This document shows, piece after piece, positions 1 through 7,472 of a stretch of DNA of 51,618 bases. A program made the translations under genes and the position numbers. Source of the DNA: Chitinophagaceae bacterium (lineage in GTDB: Bacteria > Bacteroidota > Bacteroidia > Chitinophagales > Chitinophagaceae); NCBI GenBank assembly GCA_019745155.1, contig JAIETM010000013.1:1-51618 (forward strand), in the 5' to 3' direction. The notes under the pieces are model-generated. The model was not told where the DNA came from. It did no database searches and saw nothing but the letters and a program-made list of their open reading frames with translations. Position 1 is the stretch's first letter. Every line of letters starts with the position of its first letter.

Positions 1-89
1 TCAATACCAAACCCTTGTTCTAATTCAGCAACAACTTGTTGCTTGAAGCTAATACTGTACCGAACTACCTGTTGTCGCTTTGTTGACAT
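1..89 (-). CDS. Transposase-like protein, N-terminal fragment (cut by window edge)
   Basis: A minus-strand reading frame opens at an ATG at 89 and runs off the window edge, giving 29 residues beginning MSTKRQQVVRYSISFKQQVV. A purine-rich AGGAAA lies just upstream, unusual here because most genes in the window lack one, and this fits a foreign gene. The start (basic, then SISFKQQVVAELEQG) resembles the first helix of the helix-turn-helix of IS3-type OrfA transposase subunits, which bind element ends. A candidate element end sits about 50 bp upstream at 118-142. The family call rests on a short fragment and on resemblance only; another DNA-binding protein is possible. Confidence 0.45.
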   Translation of the reverse strand, partial: MSTKRQQVVRYSISFKQQVVAELEQGFGI

Positions 90-117
90 GGTTTCCTGTT
101 TTACTTGACTTATTTAC

Positions 118-142
118 TGTCAACTTTTTTCAGGACGTGACA
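118..142 (-). repeat. Candidate insertion-sequence terminal repeat
   Basis: Read on the minus strand this stretch begins TGTCACGTCCTGAA and ends GTTGACA, 28 bp upstream of the transposase-like start. Its outer and inner ends (TGTCA, TTGACA) are mutually related, and it starts with TG as IS3-family ends do. It would be the outer boundary of the element extending leftward out of the window. The partner end is not visible, so this is an inference from position and resemblance. Confidence 0.4.
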
Positions 143-144
143 TG

Positions 145-551
145 CTTGTTGGTTTGTTGTTGATGGTTGGGGATTTTAGTTTTCACCGCGAAGACAGAAT
201 GCTACGCTTCCGGTCTTTGGTCTTTTGCTTTTAGTCTTGGTTGAATAGGTGGTAGTTGATCATTACTGAAATCATTCGATTTCCATACGCTGCTTTCATT
301 AATTCTTCTGTTCCTTATTCCTCTGTTCACTGTTCTATTGTTCTTCTGTTCTATAGCGGTTTCACGCTAAGCTCGCCAAGATATAAGGCACGCAATGATC
401 TTGGTAATCACCTTGCGTGCTAAAAAAGTCTTTGCGCGCTTTGCGAGAAAAAATCCCACAGATTTTCAGGATAGGGCCCCGAATGCTTTGGACAAGCGAT
501 TCACGAATAAAATCAAACGCAGATTTTGAATTTTCTCTTTTGCGTTTTGAA
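145..551. other. Gene-free stretch with decayed repeat-like sequence
   Basis: No convincing gene was found. The stretch is T-rich at first and then carries phrases such as TTTCACGCTAAGCTCGCC, CTTTGCGCGCTTTGCGAG and AAAATCCCACAGATTTTC, low-complexity variants of the sort often seen in dispersed intergenic repeats of this phylum. An exact inverted repeat, GCACGCAA at 388-395 and TTGCGTGC at 413-420, flanks a 17-nt loop and is followed by A6, a weak hairpin. Together with the IS edge it looks like a turnover-prone junction. No function is assigned. Confidence 0.4.
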
Positions 552-1277
552 TTATAAAAGCTTCGCCGCTTTTGCTAAGTCTTCCGGCGTATCAATTTCT
601 ACACCCATATAATCTGTTACCACCATTTTAATAGGTACACCGTATTCGAGGTAGCGGAGACATTCAACCTTTTCAGTAGCTTCAAGAGGTGTCATGGGCC
701 AGGAAGTAAAATTCAACAAAGCCTGTTTGCGAAATGCATACACACCGATATGCTCATAATATAATTTAGCCGCTGCAGCATCTCTTGGATAAGGAATCAC
801 ACTTCTGGAAAAGAATAGCGCATTCATATTCCTGTCCACAGCAACTTTTACATAGTTGGGGTCTTTGATCAATGCTTCTTCCTTTAACTCCTGCATCAAG
901 GATGCTACTTGCACTTGTGCACCGGCTTCGCCCTGAAATACTTGTAATAATTTTTCGAGAGGTGCTTTTTTCACAAAGGGTTCATCGCCTTGCACATTCA
1001 CGATAATATCCACGTTCATGTCTGCAGCAGCTTCTGCAATGCGATCGCTGCCACTCTCATGTGTGCGTTTGCTCATCACGGCTTTGCCGCCATGCTGTGT
1101 AATTTCATTGAAGATGATATCACTATCGGTAACCACTACCACTTCATCAAATAAGCCAGTGGCGATGGTATTATCATAAGTATGCCTTATCACCGTTTTG
1201 TTGCCGAGCTGTTGCATCAACTTAGCAGGAAAACGTGTGGCCGCATAACGGGCCGGAATCATGGCGATTTGCTTCAT
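552..1277 (-). CDS. kdsB: 3-deoxy-manno-octulosonate cytidylyltransferase (CMP-KDO synthetase)
   Basis: Activates KDO with CTP to CMP-KDO, the donor used by the lipid A KDO transferase in inner-core LPS synthesis in the cytoplasm. The 241-residue protein has the family layout: N-terminal nucleotide-binding IPARYAATRFPAKL (residues 7-20), SGSDRIAEAA near 76-85, the metal-binding NVQGDEPF near 93-100, and HIGVYAFRKQALL in the second half. Length matches the usual 240-250, so it is complete. The start is the ATG at 1277; a TAACTTTG promoter box ends only four bases upstream, so there is no room for a ribosome binding site and the message is probably leaderless. The downstream neighbour region is gene-free. 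Confidence 0.95.
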   Translation of the reverse strand: MKQIAMIPARYAATRFPAKLMQQLGNKTVIRHTYDNTIATGLFDEVVVVTDSDIIFNEITQHGGKAVMSKRTHESGSDRIAEAAADMNVDIIVNVQGDEPFVKKAPLEKLLQVFQGEAGAQVQVASLMQELKEEALIKDPNYVKVAVDRNMNALFFSRSVIPYPRDAAAAKLYYEHIGVYAFRKQALLNFTSWPMTPLEATEKVECLRYLEYGVPIKMVVTDYMGVEIDTPEDLAKAAKLL

Positions 1278-1281
1278 GGCG

Positions 1282-1289
1282 CAAAGTTA
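1282..1289 (-). promoter_or_regulatory. kdsB -7 promoter element (TAACTTTG)
   Basis: TAACTTTG matches the Bacteroidota -7 consensus TAnnTTTG. A TTG lies about 19 bp upstream, at the usual -33 spacing. The box ends four bases before the kdsB ATG, which puts the predicted transcription start at or beside the start codon. Confidence 0.7.
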
Positions 1290-1303
1290 ACCGCTGAATG
1301 CCA

Positions 1304-2143
1304 TCAGGCAACAGGCGTCTTATCCATATGCCCAAAAGGCTTGGTGAGTAATTCACCAAACTGCTCATCTTTCTCGTTAGGATAGTAGCGATCCAAACCA
1401 TAACGAATCTGTCCAGTATCTAGCTTCATGAAAGTGCCCAGCAATCTGTCCCAGATTGAAAGCACTGCACCATAATTGCTATCAGTATACGGTTGTTTCC
1501 AATGGTGATGCACTTTGTGCATGTTTGGCGATACCAGCACCCAGCTCAGTGCCGCATCCAATTGTTTGGGTAAACGAATATTGGCATGTGTAAACGCCGT
1601 AGCCACAATCAAGATGGTTTGAAAAATCATGACCGCAAACATGGGCGCACCGGAAACAATGATGCCCATGAAGAAAAAGAGACCGCGTAAAATACTTTCC
1701 ACCGGATGGTGGCGCAAGCCTGTAGTGACATCTACATTATTATCTGCATGATGCACCACATGAAAACGCCAGAGTACCGGCACTTTGTGTTCTGTCATGT
1801 GCACCAACCAGCCGCCGAAGAAATCTAACGTGAGGAATGCGATGAGCACGGTTGTCCAGATACCTGCATTCAACCAATAGACCAAGCCAAACTCATTCGT
1901 CTTACACCAATCACTGATGCGGATGATGATAAGTGCAAGAAAAGTATGGATGATCAAATGAATTAAGGTGAAACCAAAATTCACGGCTGCATGACGCCAT
2001 TTGTTTTTCTTGTAATGCAAGGGCAGCAAAGGGATGGACCCCTCAATGATCCAAAAGAACAATAATCCACTTACGAGAATGGCGAGTCTTTCCAATGGTC
2101 TTTGCTCCAGATTGGAGAAATACTGAATAATGGCATCTGTCAT
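1304..2143 (-). CDS. Fatty acid hydroxylase / sterol desaturase family membrane protein
   Basis: A 279-residue integral membrane di-iron oxygenase of the fatty acid hydroxylase superfamily. After several hydrophobic segments it carries the histidine clusters that bind the two irons: HMTEH (in DFFGGWLVHMTEH), HVVHH, and the C-terminal NMHKVHHH. Members hydroxylate or desaturate lipids, sphingoid bases or carotenoids; the substrate cannot be read from the sequence. The ATG at 2143 (MTDAIIQYF) is preferred over the TTG three codons upstream. The next gene downstream is kdsB, 26 bp away, so the two may be co-transcribed, though kdsB has its own promoter box. A second member of the superfamily lies at 40918. 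Confidence 0.85.
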   Translation of the reverse strand: MTDAIIQYFSNLEQRPLERLAILVSGLLFFWIIEGSIPLLPLHYKKNKWRHAAVNFGFTLIHLIIHTFLALIIIRISDWCKTNEFGLVYWLNAGIWTTVLIAFLTLDFFGGWLVHMTEHKVPVLWRFHVVHHADNNVDVTTGLRHHPVESILRGLFFFMGIIVSGAPMFAVMIFQTILIVATAFTHANIRLPKQLDAALSWVLVSPNMHKVHHHWKQPYTDSNYGAVLSIWDRLLGTFMKLDTGQIRYGLDRYYPNEKDEQFGELLTKPFGHMDKTPVA

Positions 2144-2235
2144 GGCAAACAATTCTTACGAATGAAAGTACAAATTATCTGCTTGGATTGTTGACATGAA
2201 GCTTTTTCGGTTTCACCATAAGCGATTGTGTGCTT

Positions 2236-2331
2236 GCGGTGGGGACACCGCATCGTAGCGGCGCGGGCACCGCAAGGGGCATAGACTGCAAGGGTGAGGC
2301 AAAGTGGCCCCCGGTGGCGTCCTCACCACCG
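2236..2331. repeat. GC-rich hairpin cluster between hydroxylase and dnaN genes
   Basis: This stretch is clearly more GC-rich than its surroundings and holds two exact short inverted repeats: GCGGT/ACCGC at 2236-2240 and 2247-2251 (6-nt loop), and CGGTGG/CCACCG at 2312-2317 and 2326-2331 (8-nt loop). The composition and hairpins suggest a dispersed palindromic repeat rather than a gene control site. No reading frame of note was seen. Confidence 0.35.
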
Positions 2332-2345
2332 AATCATTCAAAAAC

Positions 2346-2374
2346 AAAACCCCTTGCTTACGCAAAGGGTTTTT
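2346..2374. terminator. Bidirectional intrinsic terminator after dnaN
   Basis: AAAACCCCTTGC and GCAAAGGGTTTTT form an 11-bp stem with one mismatch around a TTAC loop, with T runs on both strands. It lies about 20 bp past the dnaN stop on the minus strand and so serves dnaN. Confidence 0.75.
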
Positions 2375-2394
2375 ATAAAATTGTTTGATACAAC

Positions 2395-3510
2395 TTAGTT
2401 GTTCAGCATCAGCGGCATCACCAGCATCAGCAGGTCTTCATTGGCTGCCTGCTCTGTTGGCTTGATCAAACCGGCTTTGGTGGGTGTAGACAGTTCTACA
2501 TTCACCTCATCGGTATCCGCTGCATTCAGCATTTCAATCAGGAAACGTGCATTGAAAGCAATTTGCAGGTCTTCGCCATCGTACTGGCAACCCATGCGCT
2601 CATTACCTTCAAAGCTGAAGTCAACATCCTGTGCGGCCATCTGCAATTCGCTGCCGGTAATGTTCAGAGCAACTTGATTGGTACTCTTGTTAGAGAATAC
2701 ACTTACACGGCGCAAGGCACTTTGGAAATCGGCTTTGTTTACAGTAAGCTTATATGGATTGTCGGCAGGAATCACCACTTTGTAATCAGGGAAACGTGCA
2801 TCAATCAATCGACAAATCAATTGTGTTTCGCCATGGTTTACAAACAGGTGGTTGCTGTTATAGCTAACCTGCAGTTCATCATCGTTGTCAGGCAAAGCAT
2901 TCTTTAAGAGGGTCAAAGGTTTTTTAGGAACGATGAATGAATCTGTCTTGGGTGCTTTTGCGTCTGTGCGCTTGTAACGAACCAGTCTGTGTGCATCGGT
3001 GGCAACAAACTGTACGCCATCTTTCAGCAGCTCGAAGAAAACACCTGTCATGGCAGGACGCAAATCATCATTGCTCACTGCAAACAAGGTTTTGTTGATG
3101 GCGGTCACCAAAGCACTGCTGCTCATGGTGAAACCATTGGTATCATCAGCAGTAGGTTCTTTAGGGAAATTATCCGGGTTTTCGCCCATCACCTTATACT
3201 TACCGTTATCGCTGGTGATTTCTACGCCAAAGTTTTTATCGATGTTGAAGGTCAGTGGTTGATCAGCGATATTCTTCAAAGAATCCATCAGGATCTTGGC
3301 AGGGATACACACTTTGCCATTGGTTTTGCTTTCCACATCCATCTGCACACGCATCACTGTTTCCAGATCGGTTGCAGTAACACTGAGCTTCTTGTCCTGT
3401 ATTTCAAACAGAAAGTCTTCCAGAATGGGCAAAACAGTATTAGAGTTGATCACACCGCTAATTTGTTGCAGGTGTTTGAGCAGGGAGGAGGAGGAAACAA
3501 TAAACTTCAT
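2395..3510 (-). CDS. dnaN: DNA polymerase III subunit beta (sliding clamp)
   Basis: Ring-shaped processivity clamp that tethers the replicative polymerase and other repair proteins to DNA. The 371-residue length and three-fold repeated clamp fold are as expected: MKFIVSSSSLLKHLQQISG at the start, TFNIDK and ITSDNGKYKV in the first domain, LRPAMTGVFFEL and ATDAHRLVRYK in the second, and a C-terminal LLMLVMPLMLNN corresponding to the usual clamp end. The ATG at 3510 is chosen over an upstream codon because it aligns with the family start and leaves room for the promoter at 3532. dnaA and recF are not adjacent; the gene is about 44 kb from the candidate origin. A strong terminator follows. Confidence 0.97.
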   Translation of the reverse strand: MKFIVSSSSLLKHLQQISGVINSNTVLPILEDFLFEIQDKKLSVTATDLETVMRVQMDVESKTNGKVCIPAKILMDSLKNIADQPLTFNIDKNFGVEITSDNGKYKVMGENPDNFPKEPTADDTNGFTMSSSALVTAINKTLFAVSNDDLRPAMTGVFFELLKDGVQFVATDAHRLVRYKRTDAKAPKTDSFIVPKKPLTLLKNALPDNDDELQVSYNSNHLFVNHGETQLICRLIDARFPDYKVVIPADNPYKLTVNKADFQSALRRVSVFSNKSTNQVALNITGSELQMAAQDVDFSFEGNERMGCQYDGEDLQIAFNARFLIEMLNAADTDEVNVELSTPTKAGLIKPTEQAANEDLLMLVMPLMLNN

Positions 3511-3531
3511 TCGTCTACTTTTAGATAGCAA

Positions 3532-3564
3532 CAAACCTACTGTAAAACTCGCTATCCGTCAAAA
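3532..3564 (-). promoter_or_regulatory. dnaN promoter (-33 TTTTG, -7 TAGGTTTG)
   Basis: On the minus strand TTTTG is followed after 20 bp by TAGGTTTG, an excellent match to the Bacteroidota -33/-7 pattern. The box ends 21 bases before the dnaN ATG, leaving a short leader, unlike the boxes abutting kdsB and mnmG. Confidence 0.75.
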
Positions 3565-3623
3565 GCGAATTGGGCCGCTTAAGCAGTTGTAAAACAGATG
3601 TGAATGAGTTGTGGATTGGGCCA

Positions 3624-4076
3624 TTAATTGGCTGAAAGTCGCTTCAATCCGTCTATGAGCTGACGATATTTTTCGCGTGGCATGGGCTTCACCAGATAAT
3701 CTGTTACCTCGGCCATTTGCTGCGCCCTTTGGATATCGAAAATATCCACAGAGGAGCTTACCATGTACACAGTTACTTGTCTGGGCATTTTCCCCGCAAG
3801 GGTTCTGTATTCTTCCAGAAACTGCCAGCCATCCATGATGGGCATATTGATATCAAGAAAGATTACATCCGGTACTTTGTTCTGGCTGATCGTATCCTCA
3901 TTGCTGAGATACCTGATTGCTGCTTCACCATCGTAGAAAGAGTAGATCTGTCTCGCCAGTCCCGTTGATTCCAGCATTTTTCTGGCTGTGAACTGATAGA
4001 TATGATCATCATCGATGAGACAAACATCGAAATTGTCTTTTGCCGCCAGGGCCGCCATTTCATCAATCATCGTCAT
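3624..4076 (-). CDS. Stand-alone response regulator (CheY-like receiver domain)
   Basis: A 150-residue receiver domain with no output domain. The acidic pocket LIDDDH (residues 20-25), phospho-acceptor Asp75 in IFLDINMPIMDGW, the conserved Ser/Thr in VSSS (about 107-109) and Lys130 in DYLVKPMP are all present, so it should accept phosphate from a histidine kinase. Such single-domain regulators act by protein contact or in phosphorelays. No kinase gene is adjacent. It is divergent from recX with which it appears to share overlapping promoter boxes. Its 3' end faces the dnaN promoter region. Confidence 0.9.
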   Translation of the reverse strand: MTMIDEMAALAAKDNFDVCLIDDDHIYQFTARKMLESTGLARQIYSFYDGEAAIRYLSNEDTISQNKVPDVIFLDINMPIMDGWQFLEEYRTLAGKMPRQVTVYMVSSSVDIFDIQRAQQMAEVTDYLVKPMPREKYRQLIDGLKRLSAN

Positions 4077-4084
4077 AGCAAAAG

Positions 4085-4118
4085 GTTTGTACGGATTAAC
4101 GAGGCAAAGATACCTTTG
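4085..4118. promoter_or_regulatory. Overlapping divergent promoters, response regulator / recX
   Basis: CAAAGATACCTTTG at 4105-4118 contains a minus-strand TATCTTTG (4105-4112) for the response regulator and a plus-strand TACCTTTG (4111-4118) for recX; the two -7 boxes share a TA base pair step. A TTTG at 4085-4088 is the candidate -33 for recX, 22 bp upstream. Polymerase could bind only one direction at a time. Confidence 0.6.
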
Positions 4119-4150
4119 TTGTATGCGGTGTTGCTTAAAATGACCTGAAA

Positions 4151-4633
4151 ATGCGGCAAAGAATCGTTAATAAAGACCAAGCCTTACAAAAAATTCGGCA
4201 CTACTGTGCTTATCAGGAGCGCTGTCATGCAGAAGTGCGTGAGAAGCTCTATGGATACGGTTTATACAAAACAGAGGTGGAGACCATTCTTGCACAGTTG
4301 ATTGAAGAAGACTACCTGAACGAAGAACGCTTTGCCGAACAATTCGCAGGTGGTAAGTTCCGCATCAAACAATGGGGTCGTGTAAGAATTCAGTATGCCT
4401 TGAAACAAAAGAAAGTAAGTGATTACAGTATCCGCAAAGCGATGAAAAGTATTGATGAGGACGATTATCTGCGCACATTGGAAAAACAGGCTAAGCTAAA
4501 GTGGAACAGCCTGAAAGGTGAAAAGACAATCAGTAAACAAGCCAAGACCACACAATACCTGATGCAAAAAGGATTTGAATTACCCTTGATTCAGCAGGCC
4601 ATCAAAACCTGCAGCAACAAAAACACTGATTAA
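4151..4633 (+). CDS. recX: Regulatory protein RecX
   Basis: Modulates RecA by binding its filament. The 160-residue protein is within the usual range and shows the family's repeated three-helix units: ALQKIRHYCAYQERCHAEVREKL at the start, LIEEDYLNEERFAEQFAGGKFRIKQWGRVRI in the middle (the most conserved stretch) and LMQKGFELPLIQQAIKT at the end. It is the first gene of a plus-strand run with the LpxR-like gene, the amidase and nagA; its stop touches the following frame. recA is not in the window. Confidence 0.92.
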   Translation: MRQRIVNKDQALQKIRHYCAYQERCHAEVREKLYGYGLYKTEVETILAQLIEEDYLNEERFAEQFAGGKFRIKQWGRVRIQYALKQKKVSDYSIRKAMKSIDEDDYLRTLEKQAKLKWNSLKGEKTISKQAKTTQYLMQKGFELPLIQQAIKTCSNKNTD

Positions 4634-4647
4634 TGTATCTTTCCCGC

Positions 4648-5598
4648 ATGCGTTATTTGTTTTTTATTCTGAGTTGCTGCTGCATAAACAATCTTTTCGC
4701 ACAAACAAGCAGTTATGCAAAAGAGTTATCGGTACAAATCGATAATGATGCTTTCTTATTGAAAATAAGAGATGGCTATTATTCCAGCGGATTATATCTG
4801 CGCTATGCCGCTGCAAACAATACCAAGAAAGGCTTGAAGCGGATTCAAACCCTTGAATTAGGACAGCAGATGTATACGCCACGTAACAAGGCTTATGCTT
4901 ATAACAATATTATCGACCGACCTTATGCGGGTTATCTCTATCTGAAATACGCGCAGAAAAACATCTTACCAAAAGCACAGCAATTAGAATGGACTGGGGC
5001 TTTAGGCGTAGTAGGACCAGCAGCCGGGGCAGCAGGATTTCAAGAGTGGTATCACAACCTGATGAACTATGCTTTCTTTCCAGGATGGGAAAAACAGATT
5101 CCCAATCATTTTGCACTTGATGCAAGTGTACAATACACCGCTGCTATTCAACCGGAAAAAAATGGCTTAGCGCGTATTTATCCAACAGCACAATTGAACT
5201 TGGGTACCACTTTCAGTAATCTACGTACGGGCGCATATTTTGTTTTAGGTAAGGCTGAAGCCATGCAACAAACCGCTTTGTTCAATAACCGCATCCACAA
5301 GGGACAAGCAAAGTGGCAGCATAAAGAAGAGGTCTTTGTTTATTATTACCCATCTATTACCTGGCAATGGTATAATGCTACCATACAGGGCCCTATGGGC
5401 AATAAACCCGGCGCACCCGTGGTAACGGCAAGTCCCAGCAATTTTTTACCTGAACACCGCTTTGGTTTCTGCTATGCAAAGAACAGAACCACACTGCGTG
5501 TTGAAGTTGTGCACCAGGGTAAGGAAGCTACTTCACAAACCAATAATCAGAATTATGGCGTAATAGGTTTTGCCTACCGCTTTCAACGAGCTCAGTAA
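4648..5598 (+). CDS. LpxR-like outer membrane protein (DUF2219, lipid A deacylase family)
   Basis: A 316-residue exported protein with signal peptide MRYLFFILSCCCINNLFA. It matches the DUF2219/LpxR layout: ELSVQIDNDAFLL followed by DGYYSSGLYLRY, DRPYAGYLYLKY, and VVGPAAGAAGFQEWYH with a histidine at the place of the LpxR catalytic histidine. LpxR is a 12-strand outer membrane barrel that removes the 3'-acyloxyacyl chains of lipid A. The DND pair and WYH are consistent with activity, but a barrel of unknown function is also possible. The ATG at 4648 starts a clean signal peptide; an in-frame ATG at 4633 overlaps the recX stop. Confidence 0.75.
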   Translation: MRYLFFILSCCCINNLFAQTSSYAKELSVQIDNDAFLLKIRDGYYSSGLYLRYAAANNTKKGLKRIQTLELGQQMYTPRNKAYAYNNIIDRPYAGYLYLKYAQKNILPKAQQLEWTGALGVVGPAAGAAGFQEWYHNLMNYAFFPGWEKQIPNHFALDASVQYTAAIQPEKNGLARIYPTAQLNLGTTFSNLRTGAYFVLGKAEAMQQTALFNNRIHKGQAKWQHKEEVFVYYYPSITWQWYNATIQGPMGNKPGAPVVTASPSNFLPEHRFGFCYAKNRTTLRVEVVHQGKEATSQTNNQNYGVIGFAYRFQRAQ

Positions 5599-5617
5599 CT
5601 TTATCAAAAATCAGTGT

Positions 5618-6409
5618 ATGTCAACCCTAACATTTACCCTTTTGCAACAAGCTTTGGTTTGGGAGGACAAGACAGCCAATATCCAGCACTTTAGTTCCAT
5701 CATCCACAACATCCATGAACACACTGAAGTAGTGGTATTGCCGGAAATGTTCTCTACCGGTTTCAGCATGCGCCCGGAAATTTTTGCAGAAAAGATGGAC
5801 GGTCCAACAGTCACCTGGATGCGCAACACAGCTGTGGAGAAAAAAATCATTCTTACCGGCAGTCTGATGATTGAAGAGAATGGTCAATACCACAACCGAC
5901 TAATCTGGATGCTGCCTAACGGCGAATATGGTTATTACGATAAGAAACATTGTTTTGGCTATGCAGGTGAGGACAAGCATTATACACCGGGCAGCAAGCG
6001 TTTGATTGCATCGGTGAAAGGATGGCGCATCAATCTGCAAATCTGCTACGACTTGCGTTTCCCCGTTTGGGCCAGACAGCAACAACATGATGGACCAGAA
6101 TACGATGTGCTGCTCTATGTTGCGAATTGGCCCGAAAGAAGAAATCATGCATGGAAAACACTGTTGCAGGCAAGAGCCATCGAGAATCAGTGTTATGTGA
6201 TTGGTGTGAACCGTGTAGGCAGAGACGGTAATGATATTTACCACAGTGGTGATAGCATGGTAATTGATGCGATGGGTACTATACTGTATGAAAAAGCCCA
6301 TGGCGATGATGTACACACCATCACACTGGAAAAACAACCGCTGGACGATATTCGCAGCAAACTTCCTTTCTTAAAAGACGCAGACCCCTTTACCATTCAC
6401 CATGGCTGA
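5618..6409 (+). CDS. Nitrilase-family omega-amidase (YafV/Nit2 type)
   Basis: Hydrolyses 2-oxoglutaramate or 2-oxosuccinamate to oxoacid and ammonia, cleaning up products of glutamine transamination, including the last step of methionine salvage. The 263-residue protein has the nitrilase triad Glu43 in VLPEMFSTGF, Lys109 in YDKKHCF and Cys143 in QICYDLRFP, plus ARAIENQCYVIGVNRVG downstream. The ATG at 5618 (MSTLTFTLLQ) fits the family start better than one 48 bases upstream. Its stop overlaps the nagA start by eight bases (ATGGCTGA), implying coupled translation. Confidence 0.88.
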   Translation: MSTLTFTLLQQALVWEDKTANIQHFSSIIHNIHEHTEVVVLPEMFSTGFSMRPEIFAEKMDGPTVTWMRNTAVEKKIILTGSLMIEENGQYHNRLIWMLPNGEYGYYDKKHCFGYAGEDKHYTPGSKRLIASVKGWRINLQICYDLRFPVWARQQQHDGPEYDVLLYVANWPERRNHAWKTLLQARAIENQCYVIGVNRVGRDGNDIYHSGDSMVIDAMGTILYEKAHGDDVHTITLEKQPLDDIRSKLPFLKDADPFTIHHG

Positions 6410-7472
6410 ACAACGCATTAAAACTGCACGGCTGTTTACCGGCGATCATTGGTTGTACGATCATACTGTGGTGATTGCCGATAAGCACATTGTTGCGATA
6501 GAACCGAATCAGGACAATCACTACGACACACACACTGTATTGCCTGCGTTGATAGATATTCAACTCTATGGCGCACACGACAGATTACTGGCCGTTTATC
6601 CTGATGCAGCCACGATTCATGCAATTCATGCTTATTGCAAAGCCGGTGGTGCCGGATTTTTCTTGCCGACCGTTGCTACTAATCACGACACAGTCATCAG
6701 GCAATGCATTGATGCGGTGCGCGCCTATTGGCAAGAAGGTGGTGAAGGTTGTATCGGTTTACATATTGAAGGGCCATGGTTACACCCCAAGCGCAGAGGT
6801 GCGCATATAGAGTCACTCATTCATGCACCTAATATGGAAGAAGTGCAATCATTATTGGCTTATGGAAAGGGGGCCATCAAAATGATTACACTGGCACCCG
6901 AAGTTTGCGATCCAGCCATCATCAACTTTATTCAAAGCGAAGGCATCATTGTTTCTGCCGGGCATAGTGATGCAGATTATGCTACCGCCACTAAAGCTTT
7001 TGATAGAGGCATCAGTACGGTTACGCATTTGTATAATGCTATGAGTCCGCTTCAACACCGCGCACCGGGCTTAGTAGGTGCTGTCTTCAATCACCCAACT
7101 GTTAGAGCAAGTATTATTCCTGATGGACACCATGTGGATTATGCTGCTATTCGCATCGCGAAGAAAATAATGGGTAGCAGATTATTTGCCATTACAGATG
7201 CAGTTACAACTACCACCGAAGGTTTTTATCCGCATCAGCCTGCTGGCGATAAATATGAAAGCAATGGTATTCTCAGTGGTTCTGCTTTAACCATGCACCA
7301 GTGTATGTTGAATTTAATTCATCATGTAGGCGTACCCGAAGATGAAGCCATTCGCATGTGTAGTTTATATCCGGCTGCTGTTTTACGCATGGAAGATGTA
7401 TTGGGCAAAATTGAACCGGGCTATGCAGCAAACTTTTGTTTTGTTGACGAGCACTTAGCGCTTATTCCTTAA
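6402..7472 (+). CDS. nagA: N-acetylglucosamine-6-phosphate deacetylase
   Basis: Converts GlcNAc-6-P to glucosamine-6-P and acetate, feeding amino sugars from recycled peptidoglycan or chitin into metabolism. The 356-residue amidohydrolase shows the metal and substrate residues in order: Glu123 in GLHIEGPWLHPKRRGAH, His188 in VSAGHSDADY, His209 in THLYNAMSPL, IIPDGHHVD near 238-245, and catalytic Asp266 in AITDAVTTT. It is the last gene of the plus-strand run and its 3' end overlaps that of the convergent S41 gene by 11 bases. nagB is not in the window. Confidence 0.92.
   Translation: MAEQRIKTARLFTGDHWLYDHTVVIADKHIVAIEPNQDNHYDTHTVLPALIDIQLYGAHDRLLAVYPDAATIHAIHAYCKAGGAGFFLPTVATNHDTVIRQCIDAVRAYWQEGGEGCIGLHIEGPWLHPKRRGAHIESLIHAPNMEEVQSLLAYGKGAIKMITLAPEVCDPAIINFIQSEGIIVSAGHSDADYATATKAFDRGISTVTHLYNAMSPLQHRAPGLVGAVFNHPTVRASIIPDGHHVDYAAIRIAKKIMGSRLFAITDAVTTTTEGFYPHQPAGDKYESNGILSGSALTMHQCMLNLIHHVGVPEDEAIRMCSLYPAAVLRMEDVLGKIEPGYAANFCFVDEHLALIP

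Noticed and set aside
1182-1385. Long plus-strand frame opposite kdsB start and hydroxylase end
   Set aside because: Antisense shadow of two well-supported genes; no start signal and no recognisable protein pattern.
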